This document shows, piece after piece, positions 1 through 9,021 of a stretch of DNA of 64,000 nucleotides. Every line of letters starts with the position of its first letter. Within the stretch, counting starts at the first letter, position 1. Where the stretch lies: NCBI RefSeq assembly GCF_036884255.1, contig NZ_CP145605.1:2976001-3040000 (forward strand), read 5' to 3'. The DNA comes from Paenibacillus tundrae. GTDB taxonomy: Bacteria; Bacillota; Bacilli; Paenibacillales; Paenibacillaceae. The position numbers and the translations under genes are program-made. The notes below the pieces were generated by a model. That model saw only the letters and a list, made by a program, of their open reading frames with translations, was not told where the DNA came from and did not search any database.

Positions 1-1
1 T

Positions 2-3000
2 CTCGTGGCCGATCCAGGTCGTGGCTTCGTCAGTGGGGAATGGATGCATATTGCATTATCGATCTCGGGAACAGACAATGGCAAGCAGAGTAGTGCGGGG
101 CCAATCGTTTATATGAATGGGGAGAAGGTTGCGGATGGCTCCATTAGCCAAACCTCTAGCGGGAATTATGCGAAGCTGCGTAAATGGTTTGATACCTTTA
201 GCGATATTTCCAACTACAGCCAGAACTATATCGGACGTTCTCAATATGCGGCAGATGTTGACTTTGCTGGCTCGCTCTCCGATCTGCGTATATATCGCGC
301 AGGCTTAACCATGGATGAAGTGATTGAGGTGATGTGTGAGTCACTGACAGATGAGGAGATTATCAAGCTCGCAGGGGATAAATATCTTTCGTTCCCGACC
401 AGAATTATTACGAAGGATATTTCATTGCCCTTGAATCTACTGGGTGGCAAGGTGGATGTACAATGGCAGTCTAACCAGCCTGAGTTTCTATCGCATGATG
501 GGAAGATCCAGACGGTTACTTCGCCGCAAGAAGTTCGTTTAAGCGCTTTGTTAACGAAGGGCAGCAGTACAATCAGCAAGCATTATGATGTTTCCGTTTT
601 GCCTGAACATTTACCTCCATATTCCATCACCATTCATGGGGATCAGAAGGTCGCTGATATCAGTGAAGTGATGTATGGTTTGTTCTATGAGGACATCAAC
701 AATGCTGCTGATGGGGGCATTTACGCAGAACTGGTGCAGAATCGTTCGTTTGAATCGTTTGCCTTCGATACGTACTCACATGCATCTGGAGAGTGTGGTT
801 GTTCGACGGGGCGTAATCGTGAGCCTTTGTTTGCTTGGTCCGGGGACACAGATCGTATGCTTGTACAGCACAACGGTGGATTGAATGAGCACTTTGGTGT
901 AGATGATCCGGAGACGAATGCTTACTATGTGACTGTGCAAGATGGCGCTACCATTCGTAACCGTGGTTTCTCAGACTCCAATCAGCATTGCGCAATGTCG
1001 ATCCAACAAGGGGAGCGCTATAACTTCACAATCTGGGCCAAAGCGGATGCTCCAGGCACGATAACCGTGCAGTTGCAGGACGCAGATCAACACTCCATCA
1101 GTGAACCCGTCGTTTTGCATGTAGAAGGGGGAGGTACGTGGAAGAAATATGGTGTAGGTGCGCAACAGGCTTCAGCCAACCTCGTCTTAACCGGAACGGC
1201 AACTGCGATGGGACAATTGGTACTGAGCTTTGCAGGTGAACTCTCCATCGACATGGTGTCTTTAATGCCACAGGATGTATGGGGAGCAGCTCCGAACGAA
1301 CAAGGTGATTCCAGTTCTGCACATGCGAACTATAAGGGGAATCCAAACTACCGGCTTCGGAAAGATCTCATTCAGGCGCTTGTGGATCTGCATCCGACAT
1401 TTCTACGTTTTCCGGGAGGCTGTATCTCAGAAGGCTCATTTATATGGGAGAATGTCTATGATTGGAAGGACTCCGTAGGTGAAGTTGAGCTACGCAAAGA
1501 GAACTACAATGTCTGGGGATATATGATGACCATGGGTCTCGGTTATATGGAGTATTTCCAACTAGCGGAGGACTTGAATGCTTTGCCAGTGCCGGTGATG
1601 GCTTGTGGTGTCCTTTGTCAGGCGCGTTCGGACTATGCTCATCCAGCTGGTGGTGCACTGCGGGAATATTATATCAAGAACTTTACGGATCTTATTGATT
1701 TTGCGCTAAGTGTTGATGTGGAGAATAATGAATGGGCTTCGCTACGTGCGCAGATGGGACATCCTGAGCCGTTCGATCTTCGTTACCTGGGGGTAGGTAA
1801 TGAAAACTGGGGAACCGAGTTTTTTGCTAATTTTGAAGTGTTCAAAACATCCATTGATGCGTACATGAAGCTTCACTATCCAGAACATGAGCTGCATATC
1901 ATTTCAACGGTTGGTGCTCAAGCGGATGATGATGCGTATCAGGAGGGATGGAAATTCCTAAGTGGAAATCTCACCGGGTCGGCACAAGTTGCATTTGCAG
2001 ATGGTTCGGAAGTAATTACAGAGACAGTGAATTGGTATGAACATCAGCAGGATTACATGGATACGATTGCAGATGAGCACTACTATCGTTCGAATGAATA
2101 TTTGCTGAACAATGCGGATCGCTATAATTACTATGATCGAGCTTACCATGCGGATGGTCGTATCGACTGGAAACAGACGTCCAAGGTGTTTGTAGGTGAA
2201 TATGCATCGACAGATAAAAATACACTTGCTGGCGCTGTTGCTGAAGCTGCAGTGATGACCGGATTCGAAAATAATGCGGATGTCGTTCGCTTGGCAGCCT
2301 ATGCGCCGTTATTTAATAAAGTGTTAACCGATGGAACCTATCGCTGGACACCGGACTGCATTTGGTTTGATGACGAGACGGTATGGTTCACACCCAATTA
2401 TTATGTGCAGCAGCTCTTTGCGAAGCATGTAGGAAAAGAAGTGCTGGGTACTTCATTCAGAACGTACAACAAAGGCAAACAGCTAGAGCTGATCCCGCGT
2501 GGAGGAATTGAGATTGCGACGGGTAATGCTGATATCGTAGTTAAGAGCATTAAAGTCACTTCCAATCAAGATGGCAGCGTTCTGCTCGAAGAGGACTTTA
2601 GAGAACAGAACGAGCTTAGCGAAGTATGGTCACTTATTCCTGGATCGGTAGGATATACGCTGGAACCAGGTAACGGATTACGATTAGAGGCGCAGGAAAG
2701 CGGCCTAAACGGAATTTATTTGCTCAATGAGGAATGGACCAATTACCAAGTACAGGTGCAGGCTCGGCGAGTATCGGGTGAGGATGGTTTCTATGTTGGT
2801 GTAGGTCTAACCGATATCACACCTGAGAACAAAGATGTCACAGAGTATGCTATTGCGTATGATGGGCGTGCAACCGGAGTTAAAGTGTACAAACAGGGGA
2901 TCGAAGGCTACACACTGGGCGATTATTCTTCCAGCTCGGCAGCAGGCAATCTCAGAGCTGCGAACTATGAACCACTAACGGATGACACACTGTATACGAT

Positions 3001-3397
3001 CACAGTCAATTATGGTGGTGAGACGGGTGATCGACTCCTCTGCTCCTATACAGACGGACATACATCCAGCAAGACGCTCGACTACAAGTTAGAGGCGTAT
3101 AATCGCGAGGTGTTCCACTCTGTTACGAGAGATGATGAGCATGTGTATGTGAAAATGGTTAATGCTGATCCTGTAGAGAAAGCAACGCAGCTTCAGCTCG
3201 AACACCTTCAAGTAGCATCAGAGGCAACATGGATTACAGTCAGTGGGGACGAGAGTTTAGTTCACATCCCGAATGTTAACCAAAAGAATGATGAGAAGGT
3301 CATCCCGGTCGAACAGAAAGTTAATCTACAGGGAGAGACCACCGTACTTCGCTTACCGGCGAATTCAGTGAACGTATTAGTTATGAAGCTCGTATAA
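2..3397 (+). CDS. GH51-type alpha-L-arabinofuranosidase, multidomain, 5' end outside window
   Basis: Likely removes terminal arabinofuranose from arabinan or arabinoxylan outside the cell. The frame is open to the window edge, so the true start and any signal peptide lie upstream; the GTG at 5 is only the first possible internal start. Numbering from that GTG, a LamG/concanavalin-like segment comes first (about 1-115, with the motif LSDLRIYR), then a degenerate bacterial Ig-like segment (about 120-200), then the GH51 region interrupted by a CBM4/9-like beta domain (about 305-420). The RFPGGC motif, acid/base Glu600 in GNENWG and the probable nucleophile Glu732 in VGEYAS fit GH51. A further beta domain follows (about 860-1010). 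It is followed by its own hairpin terminator, so the downstream permeases may have a separate promoter. Family call is firm; the exact substrate is inferred. Confidence 0.88.
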   Translation, partial: LVADPGRGFVSGEWMHIALSISGTDNGKQSSAGPIVYMNGEKVADGSISQTSSGNYAKLRKWFDTFSDISNYSQNYIGRSQYAADVDFAGSLSDLRIYRAGLTMDEVIEVMCESLTDEEIIKLAGDKYLSFPTRIITKDISLPLNLLGGKVDVQWQSNQPEFLSHDGKIQTVTSPQEVRLSALLTKGSSTISKHYDVSVLPEHLPPYSITIHGDQKVADISEVMYGLFYEDINNAADGGIYAELVQNRSFESFAFDTYSHASGECGCSTGRNREPLFAWSGDTDRMLVQHNGGLNEHFGVDDPETNAYYVTVQDGATIRNRGFSDSNQHCAMSIQQGERYNFTIWAKADAPGTITVQLQDADQHSISEPVVLHVEGGGTWKKYGVGAQQASANLVLTGTATAMGQLVLSFAGELSIDMVSLMPQDVWGAAPNEQGDSSSAHANYKGNPNYRLRKDLIQALVDLHPTFLRFPGGCISEGSFIWENVYDWKDSVGEVELRKENYNVWGYMMTMGLGYMEYFQLAEDLNALPVPVMACGVLCQARSDYAHPAGGALREYYIKNFTDLIDFALSVDVENNEWASLRAQMGHPEPFDLRYLGVGNENWGTEFFANFEVFKTSIDAYMKLHYPEHELHIISTVGAQADDDAYQEGWKFLSGNLTGSAQVAFADGSEVITETVNWYEHQQDYMDTIADEHYYRSNEYLLNNADRYNYYDRAYHADGRIDWKQTSKVFVGEYASTDKNTLAGAVAEAAVMTGFENNADVVRLAAYAPLFNKVLTDGTYRWTPDCIWFDDETVWFTPNYYVQQLFAKHVGKEVLGTSFRTYNKGKQLELIPRGGIEIATGNADIVVKSIKVTSNQDGSVLLEEDFREQNELSEVWSLIPGSVGYTLEPGNGLRLEAQESGLNGIYLLNEEWTNYQVQVQARRVSGEDGFYVGVGLTDITPENKDVTEYAIAYDGRATGVKVYKQGIEGYTLGDYSSSSAAGNLRAANYEPLTDDTLYTITVNYGGETGDRLLCSYTDGHTSSKTLDYKLEAYNREVFHSVTRDDEHVYVKMVNADPVEKATQLQLEHLQVASEATWITVSGDESLVHIPNVNQKNDEKVIPVEQKVNLQGETTVLRLPANSVNVLVMKLV

Positions 3398-3433
3398 ACA
3401 GCTAAAACATAAGGCGATTCAACGTTAAATTAT

Positions 3434-3487
3434 ACCTCCATCGTGTAGAGAATAGGTTGTTCTTCTACGGATGGGGGTGTTTTTTAT
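3434..3487 (+). terminator. Probable intrinsic terminator after the arabinofuranosidase
   Basis: An imperfect long hairpin (ACCTCCATC region pairing with GGATGGGGGT, continuing through TGTAGAGA/TCTTCTAC) is followed by a T-rich run. It lies directly downstream of the GH51 stop codon. Confidence 0.6.
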
Positions 3488-3587
3488 TTGTAAGTGATGA
3501 GTCAACAAAAGATACCTAAAGTCAATAGCCTACACTATGGTTCGATTCTGCCTACTCCTATAATTAAGCTGAAGGAGGAGACAGCAT

Positions 3588-4493
3588 ATGCGTTCCAACT
3601 ACAGACAATTTATACGAAACATTCCGCTTCATCTTATGATTCTTCCGGGTCTGATCATTATTATTGTATTCGGTTACATTCCGATGGCAGGCCTGTCCAT
3701 TGCATTCCAAAACTTTTCACCGATCGGTGGCTTCAAAAACACGAGTTGGGTTGGACTGGACAATTTCAGATATTTATTTGATCTGCCAGGTTTCAGTCAA
3801 GTGGTATGGAATACGGTATTTATTTCAGTGATGAAGATTGTGTCTGGTCTTGTCATTCCCGTCCTGGTTGCTTTATTACTGAATGAAGTACGGAAAACGG
3901 GCTTCAAACGAACAATTCAAACGGTGATCTACATGCCTCACTTTTTTTCGTGGGTTATCTTAGCAGGGATCATTGTTGATGTGCTGTCACCGAGCAGTGG
4001 TATCGTTAACATGTTACTGCGAGCGATCGGTGTAGAACCGATCCAATTCTTGGCCAGCAACGAATGGTTTCCCTACATACTCGTCATCACGGATCAGTGG
4101 AAAGAATTCGGGTTTGGTACAATCATCTATTTAGCAGCACTTACCAATATAGATAAGTCACTTTACGAGGCTTCTGTTATGGACGGTGCCGGGCGATGGA
4201 AACAGACATGGCATATCACGCTACCTGGGATTCGTCCAATTGTAATCCTGATGGTCACCCTTAGTCTTGGCAACGTGCTTAATGGTGGTTTCGACCAAGT
4301 GTTCAACCTGTACAATCCGCTAGTTTATGAATCAGGGGATATCCTGGATACGATGATCTATCGAATCGGCTTACAAGATGCGCAATATTCAGTTTCCACT
4401 GCATTAGGACTCATTAAATCCGTTGTATCTTTCATTTTTATCGGGCTTGGTTATTTCTTGGCTTACCGCTTAGCGAATTATCGGATTTTCTAG
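3588..4493 (+). CDS. Sugar ABC transporter permease, LplB type
   Basis: Inner-membrane channel subunit of a carbohydrate importer of the CUT1 class. The 301-residue protein starts with a basic stretch and a first membrane segment (about 14-35), has five more hydrophobic segments, and carries the ATPase-contact EAA loop, seen as EASVMDGAGRWKQTWHITLP near residue 200. The ATG is preceded by GAAGGAGGAG at good spacing. The YtcP-type partner starts 15 bp after the stop. The kinase, regulator and binding protein follow on the same strand, so this is importer set 1. The substrate is probably an arabino-oligosaccharide, judged only from the adjacent GH51 enzyme. Confidence 0.92.
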   Translation: MRSNYRQFIRNIPLHLMILPGLIIIIVFGYIPMAGLSIAFQNFSPIGGFKNTSWVGLDNFRYLFDLPGFSQVVWNTVFISVMKIVSGLVIPVLVALLLNEVRKTGFKRTIQTVIYMPHFFSWVILAGIIVDVLSPSSGIVNMLLRAIGVEPIQFLASNEWFPYILVITDQWKEFGFGTIIYLAALTNIDKSLYEASVMDGAGRWKQTWHITLPGIRPIVILMVTLSLGNVLNGGFDQVFNLYNPLVYESGDILDTMIYRIGLQDAQYSVSTALGLIKSVVSFIFIGLGYFLAYRLANYRIF

Positions 4494-4508
4494 AAAGGAG
4501 GCAAGAAC

Positions 4509-5399
4509 ATGCATCATGCATCGAGAGCTTATCGCTGGTTTCTGGGATTCAATTACGTCATTCTTACGATTCTTGCCTTGCTATGTCTATTTCCGATCGT
4601 GAATATACTAGCTATTTCGTTTAGCTCTAGCGATGCGGTAAAAGCAGGCAGTGTGACCTTCTGGCCTGTGGATTTCACTCTATCATCGTATAAATACATT
4701 TTGGAAAATCAACAATTCCTTAATTCCTTCGGTACAAGTCTACTTCGCGTCGTGTTGGGTGTTTCCGTCAACCTGATCTTTACGATTCTGGTAGCTTATC
4801 CACTCTCTAAGGAAGCAACTAAATTTAGGGCAAGAACGGCATATGCTTGGATATTTGTCTTCACGATGTTATTCAGTGGAGGGCTTATCCCAGGATATCT
4901 CGTTGTGAAGGAAGCCGGGTTGCTCGATTCTATCTGGGCATTGATTTTGCCAGGTGCAGTTCCGATCTTTAATGTATTGCTAATGCTGAATTTTTTCAGA
5001 GGTTTGCCGAAGGAATTGGAAGAAGCCTCATGGATGGATGGAGCGGGACATGCACGAACGCTATGGAGTATCTATCTGCCTATTTCACTGCCAAGTATTG
5101 CAACCATTACGTTGTTCGGGATGGTCGGCCACTGGAATGCATGGTTTGATGGCATGATCTATATGAAGAGCCCGGAACATTACCCATTAGCTACGTATCT
5201 ACAATCCATGCTGCAGCAAGTGACCATGATACAGAGTGAGATGATGACTTTGGAAGATGCAACCTTGCTCAGTCAAGTGTCGGATAGAACAACCCAAGCA
5301 TCACAGATCTTCTTGTCTGTCATTCCCATCTTGCTTGTGTATCCATTTTTACAGAGATATTTTGTTCATGGGCTTGTTGTTGGAAGTGTGAAGGGATAA
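4509..5399 (+). CDS. Sugar ABC transporter permease, YtcP type
   Basis: Second channel subunit (296 residues) of importer set 1, partner of the LplB-type protein immediately upstream. It has six membrane segments and an EAA loop seen as EEASWMDGAGHARTLWSIYLP near residue 180. The C-terminal ending FLQRYFVHGLVVGSVKG is typical of YtcP-family permeases. An AAAGGAGG ribosome binding site precedes the ATG. A strong terminator lies 28 bp after the stop. Confidence 0.92.
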   Translation: MHHASRAYRWFLGFNYVILTILALLCLFPIVNILAISFSSSDAVKAGSVTFWPVDFTLSSYKYILENQQFLNSFGTSLLRVVLGVSVNLIFTILVAYPLSKEATKFRARTAYAWIFVFTMLFSGGLIPGYLVVKEAGLLDSIWALILPGAVPIFNVLLMLNFFRGLPKELEEASWMDGAGHARTLWSIYLPISLPSIATITLFGMVGHWNAWFDGMIYMKSPEHYPLATYLQSMLQQVTMIQSEMMTLEDATLLSQVSDRTTQASQIFLSVIPILLVYPFLQRYFVHGLVVGSVKG

Positions 5400-5426
5400 G
5401 ATTTGTGAAGAGGAACACTGATGTGG

Positions 5427-5453
5427 AGGAGCCGATTGTCGGCTCCTTTTTTT
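5427..5453 (+). terminator. Intrinsic terminator between permease and histidine kinase genes
   Basis: A perfect 9-bp stem (AGGAGCCGA / TCGGCTCCT) with a 3-nt loop is followed by seven T residues. It lies between the permease stop and the kinase start, so kinase and regulator expression from the permease promoter would be attenuated. Confidence 0.88.
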
Positions 5454-5478
5454 CCTTGGAGGAAAGGAGAGAAGAAAC

Positions 5479-7239
5479 ATGCGAATCTTCAGTGGCAGAT
5501 GGAAAAACCAATCCATTGTTGTCAAACTTATCGTGGCATTTGTGCTTGTTATTCTTCCGTTATACGGAATGAGCATCATGATTACACATTACAGCTCTAC
5601 TCAGATGCAATCTGAAGTGGAGCGTGCTCATGAATCGAAGTTACACTTTTACCACAATCACTTACAGTTTGAGTTAGAACGTATGAGTGGCTTAGTCAAT
5701 GAATTTTCATTTGATGAATTGATGTCTACACTAAGCACCCGTGCAGCCATTATGAGCAGGTATGAAGTAACGTCTAGTTTGAACGACATTCATCAGAAGC
5801 TCAGTCAGATTATGGTGACAAGCCCATACATAAGCGATGTTGTCTATTACGTGCCCACCTTACACAAGCGTGTAAGTGCCGTTGATGGTATTCGAAATGT
5901 AGAGGATCAGGAATGGCAGAACCTACTGACAACCATGGGTAACCTGAATGGGGAGTTGTCCTATTCGGGCAGCGATCTTTTTTTTCTCAAAAGCAATCCA
6001 TACAACATGAATTATGAGGAAGCTCCCAATTTCATATTAGGCATTCGTTTATCGTCTGGAGAACTGAAGCAGAGATTGCAGCAACTCTCTGAAACGGGTG
6101 GCAGTGATATTACGCTGAGTTTTGGAGATAAACAGCAGGTTGTGATTTCCTCCTCCGACCAAGCGGCATCCGTTCAGAAACGACCATCACAGATAGGACC
6201 TACCTCTGAATCATCACAGATTACGAGATATCACTCAGACGATTTTTTGCATTATGCTCTATATGACGCAGATCATTCGTTCACCCTAACGTCCAGCATT
6301 GCTGAAGATGTGCTGGAAGCACCGCTTGAACAATATAAGTTATGGTTGTGGATCTCGACCCTTATATCCATTGTCATCATAATGATCTTCTCATTTTCCA
6401 TATATCGATCAATTCACAAGCCCTTATCTGCTCTAGTTAAGGGATTTCGAATGACAGAGCAGGGGCACACCCTAACGCGGATTCCGCATTCAAGAGGGGA
6501 TGAATTTGGGTATTTGTACTCTCGCTTCAATCACATGATAGAACGCTTACATGTACTGATTGAAGAGAATTATGTTGCTCGAATTCGAACCAGTGAGGCT
6601 GAGTTGAAGCATCTTCAATCACAGATCCAGCCCCACTTTCTGTATAACAGCCTGTTTAGTATTAAACAGATGGCAGAGGTTGAACATGTTGAATTAATTC
6701 AGGAATTCACCGACTATCTAGGCCAGTATTTCAGATATATGACACGAGATTCACAATCCGAGGTTTCTCTTGGTGCTGAAATTGAACATGCGATGATCTA
6801 TGCTTCTATTCAACAGATCCGATTCGGTTCAAGGATACAGTTGGAGGTGGAGCCTATGAATGCAGCTTATAATGCGATTGTAATTCCGCGGGTGATCATT
6901 CAGCCGATTGTTGAAAATGCTTTTGAGTATGCGCTATCCAAGCGCAGCCGCGGGGGATTACTGAAATTATCATATCATTCCGAGCAGGACAGGCTTGCTA
7001 TCCGAATTGAAGACGATGGGGATCAGTTGACCGATGGCGCTCTGCACGATCTGCAACATTCCTTAGAGAGCACTTTTCAAGAATCCGTTCTACGTCATGA
7101 ACATGAAGAGATTACGGGTCTGATTAATGTGCATCAACGATTACAAATTAAGTTTGGTGCAGACTATGGCCTCGCTGCCGAGCGCAGTCGTTTGGGTGGT
7201 CTATGCATCATTATAAATCTGCCGTGGAGAGGTGAATGA
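5479..7239 (+). CDS. YesM-type sensor histidine kinase
   Basis: Membrane sensor of a two-component system controlling carbohydrate genes. The 586 residues comprise a first membrane segment (about 14-37), an extracellular sensing region (about 38-288), a second membrane segment (about 289-312), a HAMP linker, and a LytS/YesM-type kinase core. Phosphoacceptor His386 is in QPHFLYNSLFSIKQM. The N-box reads VENAFEYA and the G1-like box reads IEDDGD. GGAGGAAAGGAG precedes the ATG. Its 3' end overlaps the YesN partner region. It probably senses sugar through the extracellular loop or a binding protein; that is inference from the family. Confidence 0.92.
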   Translation: MRIFSGRWKNQSIVVKLIVAFVLVILPLYGMSIMITHYSSTQMQSEVERAHESKLHFYHNHLQFELERMSGLVNEFSFDELMSTLSTRAAIMSRYEVTSSLNDIHQKLSQIMVTSPYISDVVYYVPTLHKRVSAVDGIRNVEDQEWQNLLTTMGNLNGELSYSGSDLFFLKSNPYNMNYEEAPNFILGIRLSSGELKQRLQQLSETGGSDITLSFGDKQQVVISSSDQAASVQKRPSQIGPTSESSQITRYHSDDFLHYALYDADHSFTLTSSIAEDVLEAPLEQYKLWLWISTLISIVIIMIFSFSIYRSIHKPLSALVKGFRMTEQGHTLTRIPHSRGDEFGYLYSRFNHMIERLHVLIEENYVARIRTSEAELKHLQSQIQPHFLYNSLFSIKQMAEVEHVELIQEFTDYLGQYFRYMTRDSQSEVSLGAEIEHAMIYASIQQIRFGSRIQLEVEPMNAAYNAIVIPRVIIQPIVENAFEYALSKRSRGGLLKLSYHSEQDRLAIRIEDDGDQLTDGALHDLQHSLESTFQESVLRHEHEEITGLINVHQRLQIKFGADYGLAAERSRLGGLCIIINLPWRGE

Positions 7240-7243
7240 ATAT

Positions 7244-8902
7244 ATGCAGCGGATGCTTATAGTGGATGATGAACCTGTTATTCTGGATGGATTATATGCA
7301 TTCTTTCAGAAAGCGAATTTGCATGATATGGAGATCATTAAGGCCTATTCAGCTTATGAAGCAATCGAATGGTTGAATTCGGTCAAAATTGATCTTGTGC
7401 TGAGTGACATTTGCATGCCTGGTATGGATGGCATGGAGCTTATCGATAAAATTGTAGATCGCTGGCCGAGATGCAAGGTGTTACTGCTCACAGGTCACAA
7501 TGAATTTGATTATGCGCACCAAGCCATTCGTAATCCTTGTGTGGTAGATTACCTACTGAAAACGGAAGGTATGAGTCATATTCGTGCTGCTGTAGACCGG
7601 GCTTTGCAGCAAATTGCAGAAGAAAATGACTTTCGCTATCAGAATGCTTGGTTCCGCAGTAAGTTGCCAAGAGCTTTACCTCAATTGCAACGCCAACTGT
7701 TACTTGATGTTATGAAACGAACGGAAAGGTACGAACTGGCTTCGCTTCAAGAAGAATTGGATGCCGTGCAGCTTCCTTTCCGATCGGAAGAGCCTGTTAT
7801 TCCTATCATTATACGTGTTGAAGAGTGGAACACTTATCAATCTCATGCGGATCGGAGCCTGATTCGTTATGCAGTGGCTAACGTCGCAGAGGAGTTGCTC
7901 CAGGACAAAACGATTGTAAAGTCCGTTGATCTCGATCTACAAGTAATTGCCTGCATCATTCAGCCATCCGTTCAGGATGCACACTTTGCGAACAACCAGC
8001 AAGAGAAACGAGAGCAGACACTCCGTTTCGTATATGGAACCCTGGAATCTGTACAGCAGTCTTGTGCAGATTGCTTGAATCTGTCGGTATCCATTATGGT
8101 CAGTGATCAGGTGGTGGACTGGATGGATCTCAATACGGCGATCGCTCAGTTACGCTTGTCGGTGCATGCTGGCCCTGGACTTGGTATGGAAAAATTATTA
8201 CGTGTGCAGGTGCAGCATGCACTTAATTACACACCCAATGTCGTAAACCGTCAGGCAGTTGCAGCACTGCATATGGATCAGATCAAAGCTCGGATTGTAG
8301 CAGGGGAGCAGGAGTGGATGGATTCATTCGAGAAGTGGACGGAGGTATCCATCGAGGGACTACAAGATCCGTTCTTCCGCATGAAGCTTTATACCGGAGC
8401 AGCGAATGCATTAATTGAAGTGCTGCAAGAGATGGGACTGTATGAATCCGCGATGGAGGAAATGGAGTTGACTCAAATGTTGCATTTTGATATCCAAACG
8501 CCTTGGCACGAATTAGTTATCTTCTATCGCTCGGCATTCGAATGGATTATTTCTAAAAGGAGCAATACACGTCTACATGATCAGTCTCAGATTCTAACGA
8601 CCATTCATCTGTATATCAAGCATCATCTAGCAGACGATCTATCCCTGACTCGAATCGCACAAGAAGTTTCATTAAATCCTTCCTATCTATCACGGTGGTA
8701 CAAACGGGTTACAGGTAAGGGGATATCGGACTATATCCATGAACGGCGAATTGAGCTTAGTAAGGAACTGCTGCTAGGTTCTGCGTGTAAAATGCATGAA
8801 ATATCCGCCAAAGTGGGCTTCAGTGATCAGCATTATTTCTACCGGTTCTTCAAAAAAGCTACGGGTTGTACGCCTCAGGAGTTTCGAGACCAAAAAAACT
8901 AG
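7244..8902 (+). CDS. YesN-type response regulator with AraC DNA-binding domain
   Basis: Partner of the preceding YesM kinase and likely activator of importer set 1. The N-terminal receiver has LIVDDEP and phosphoacceptor Asp55 in LVLSDICMPG. A long middle region of unknown function follows, and a C-terminal AraC/XylS double helix-turn-helix domain ends in FSDQHYFYRFFKKATGCTPQEF. The start is placed at ATG 7244 because AGGTG at 7230-7234 is 9 nt upstream; an in-frame GTG at 7232 lies inside that Shine-Dalgarno sequence and would overlap the kinase gene by 8 nt. The binding-protein gene follows after 119 bp. Confidence 0.92.
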   Translation: MQRMLIVDDEPVILDGLYAFFQKANLHDMEIIKAYSAYEAIEWLNSVKIDLVLSDICMPGMDGMELIDKIVDRWPRCKVLLLTGHNEFDYAHQAIRNPCVVDYLLKTEGMSHIRAAVDRALQQIAEENDFRYQNAWFRSKLPRALPQLQRQLLLDVMKRTERYELASLQEELDAVQLPFRSEEPVIPIIIRVEEWNTYQSHADRSLIRYAVANVAEELLQDKTIVKSVDLDLQVIACIIQPSVQDAHFANNQQEKREQTLRFVYGTLESVQQSCADCLNLSVSIMVSDQVVDWMDLNTAIAQLRLSVHAGPGLGMEKLLRVQVQHALNYTPNVVNRQAVAALHMDQIKARIVAGEQEWMDSFEKWTEVSIEGLQDPFFRMKLYTGAANALIEVLQEMGLYESAMEEMELTQMLHFDIQTPWHELVIFYRSAFEWIISKRSNTRLHDQSQILTTIHLYIKHHLADDLSLTRIAQEVSLNPSYLSRWYKRVTGKGISDYIHERRIELSKELLLGSACKMHEISAKVGFSDQHYFYRFFKKATGCTPQEFRDQKN

Positions 8903-8960
8903 TATATCCCTATCAAGTAGTCAATTAAAGATACCAGATGTAAACGGCGTCCACTCGAAG

Positions 8961-8975
8961 TGATAGCGCTTTCTT
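8961..8975 (+). promoter_or_regulatory. Probable cre (CcpA) site upstream of a binding-protein gene
   Basis: TGATAGCGCTTTCTT has the AGCGCT core and, read on the minus strand, differs from the WTGNAANCGNWNNCW consensus at one position. It lies 47 nt upstream of the next start codon. Role inferred: catabolite repression of importer set 1's binding protein. Confidence 0.55.
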
Positions 8976-9021
8976 AATAAAATGAACATATACCTCACGG
9001 AGGAGAAAAAGGGGGATTCGC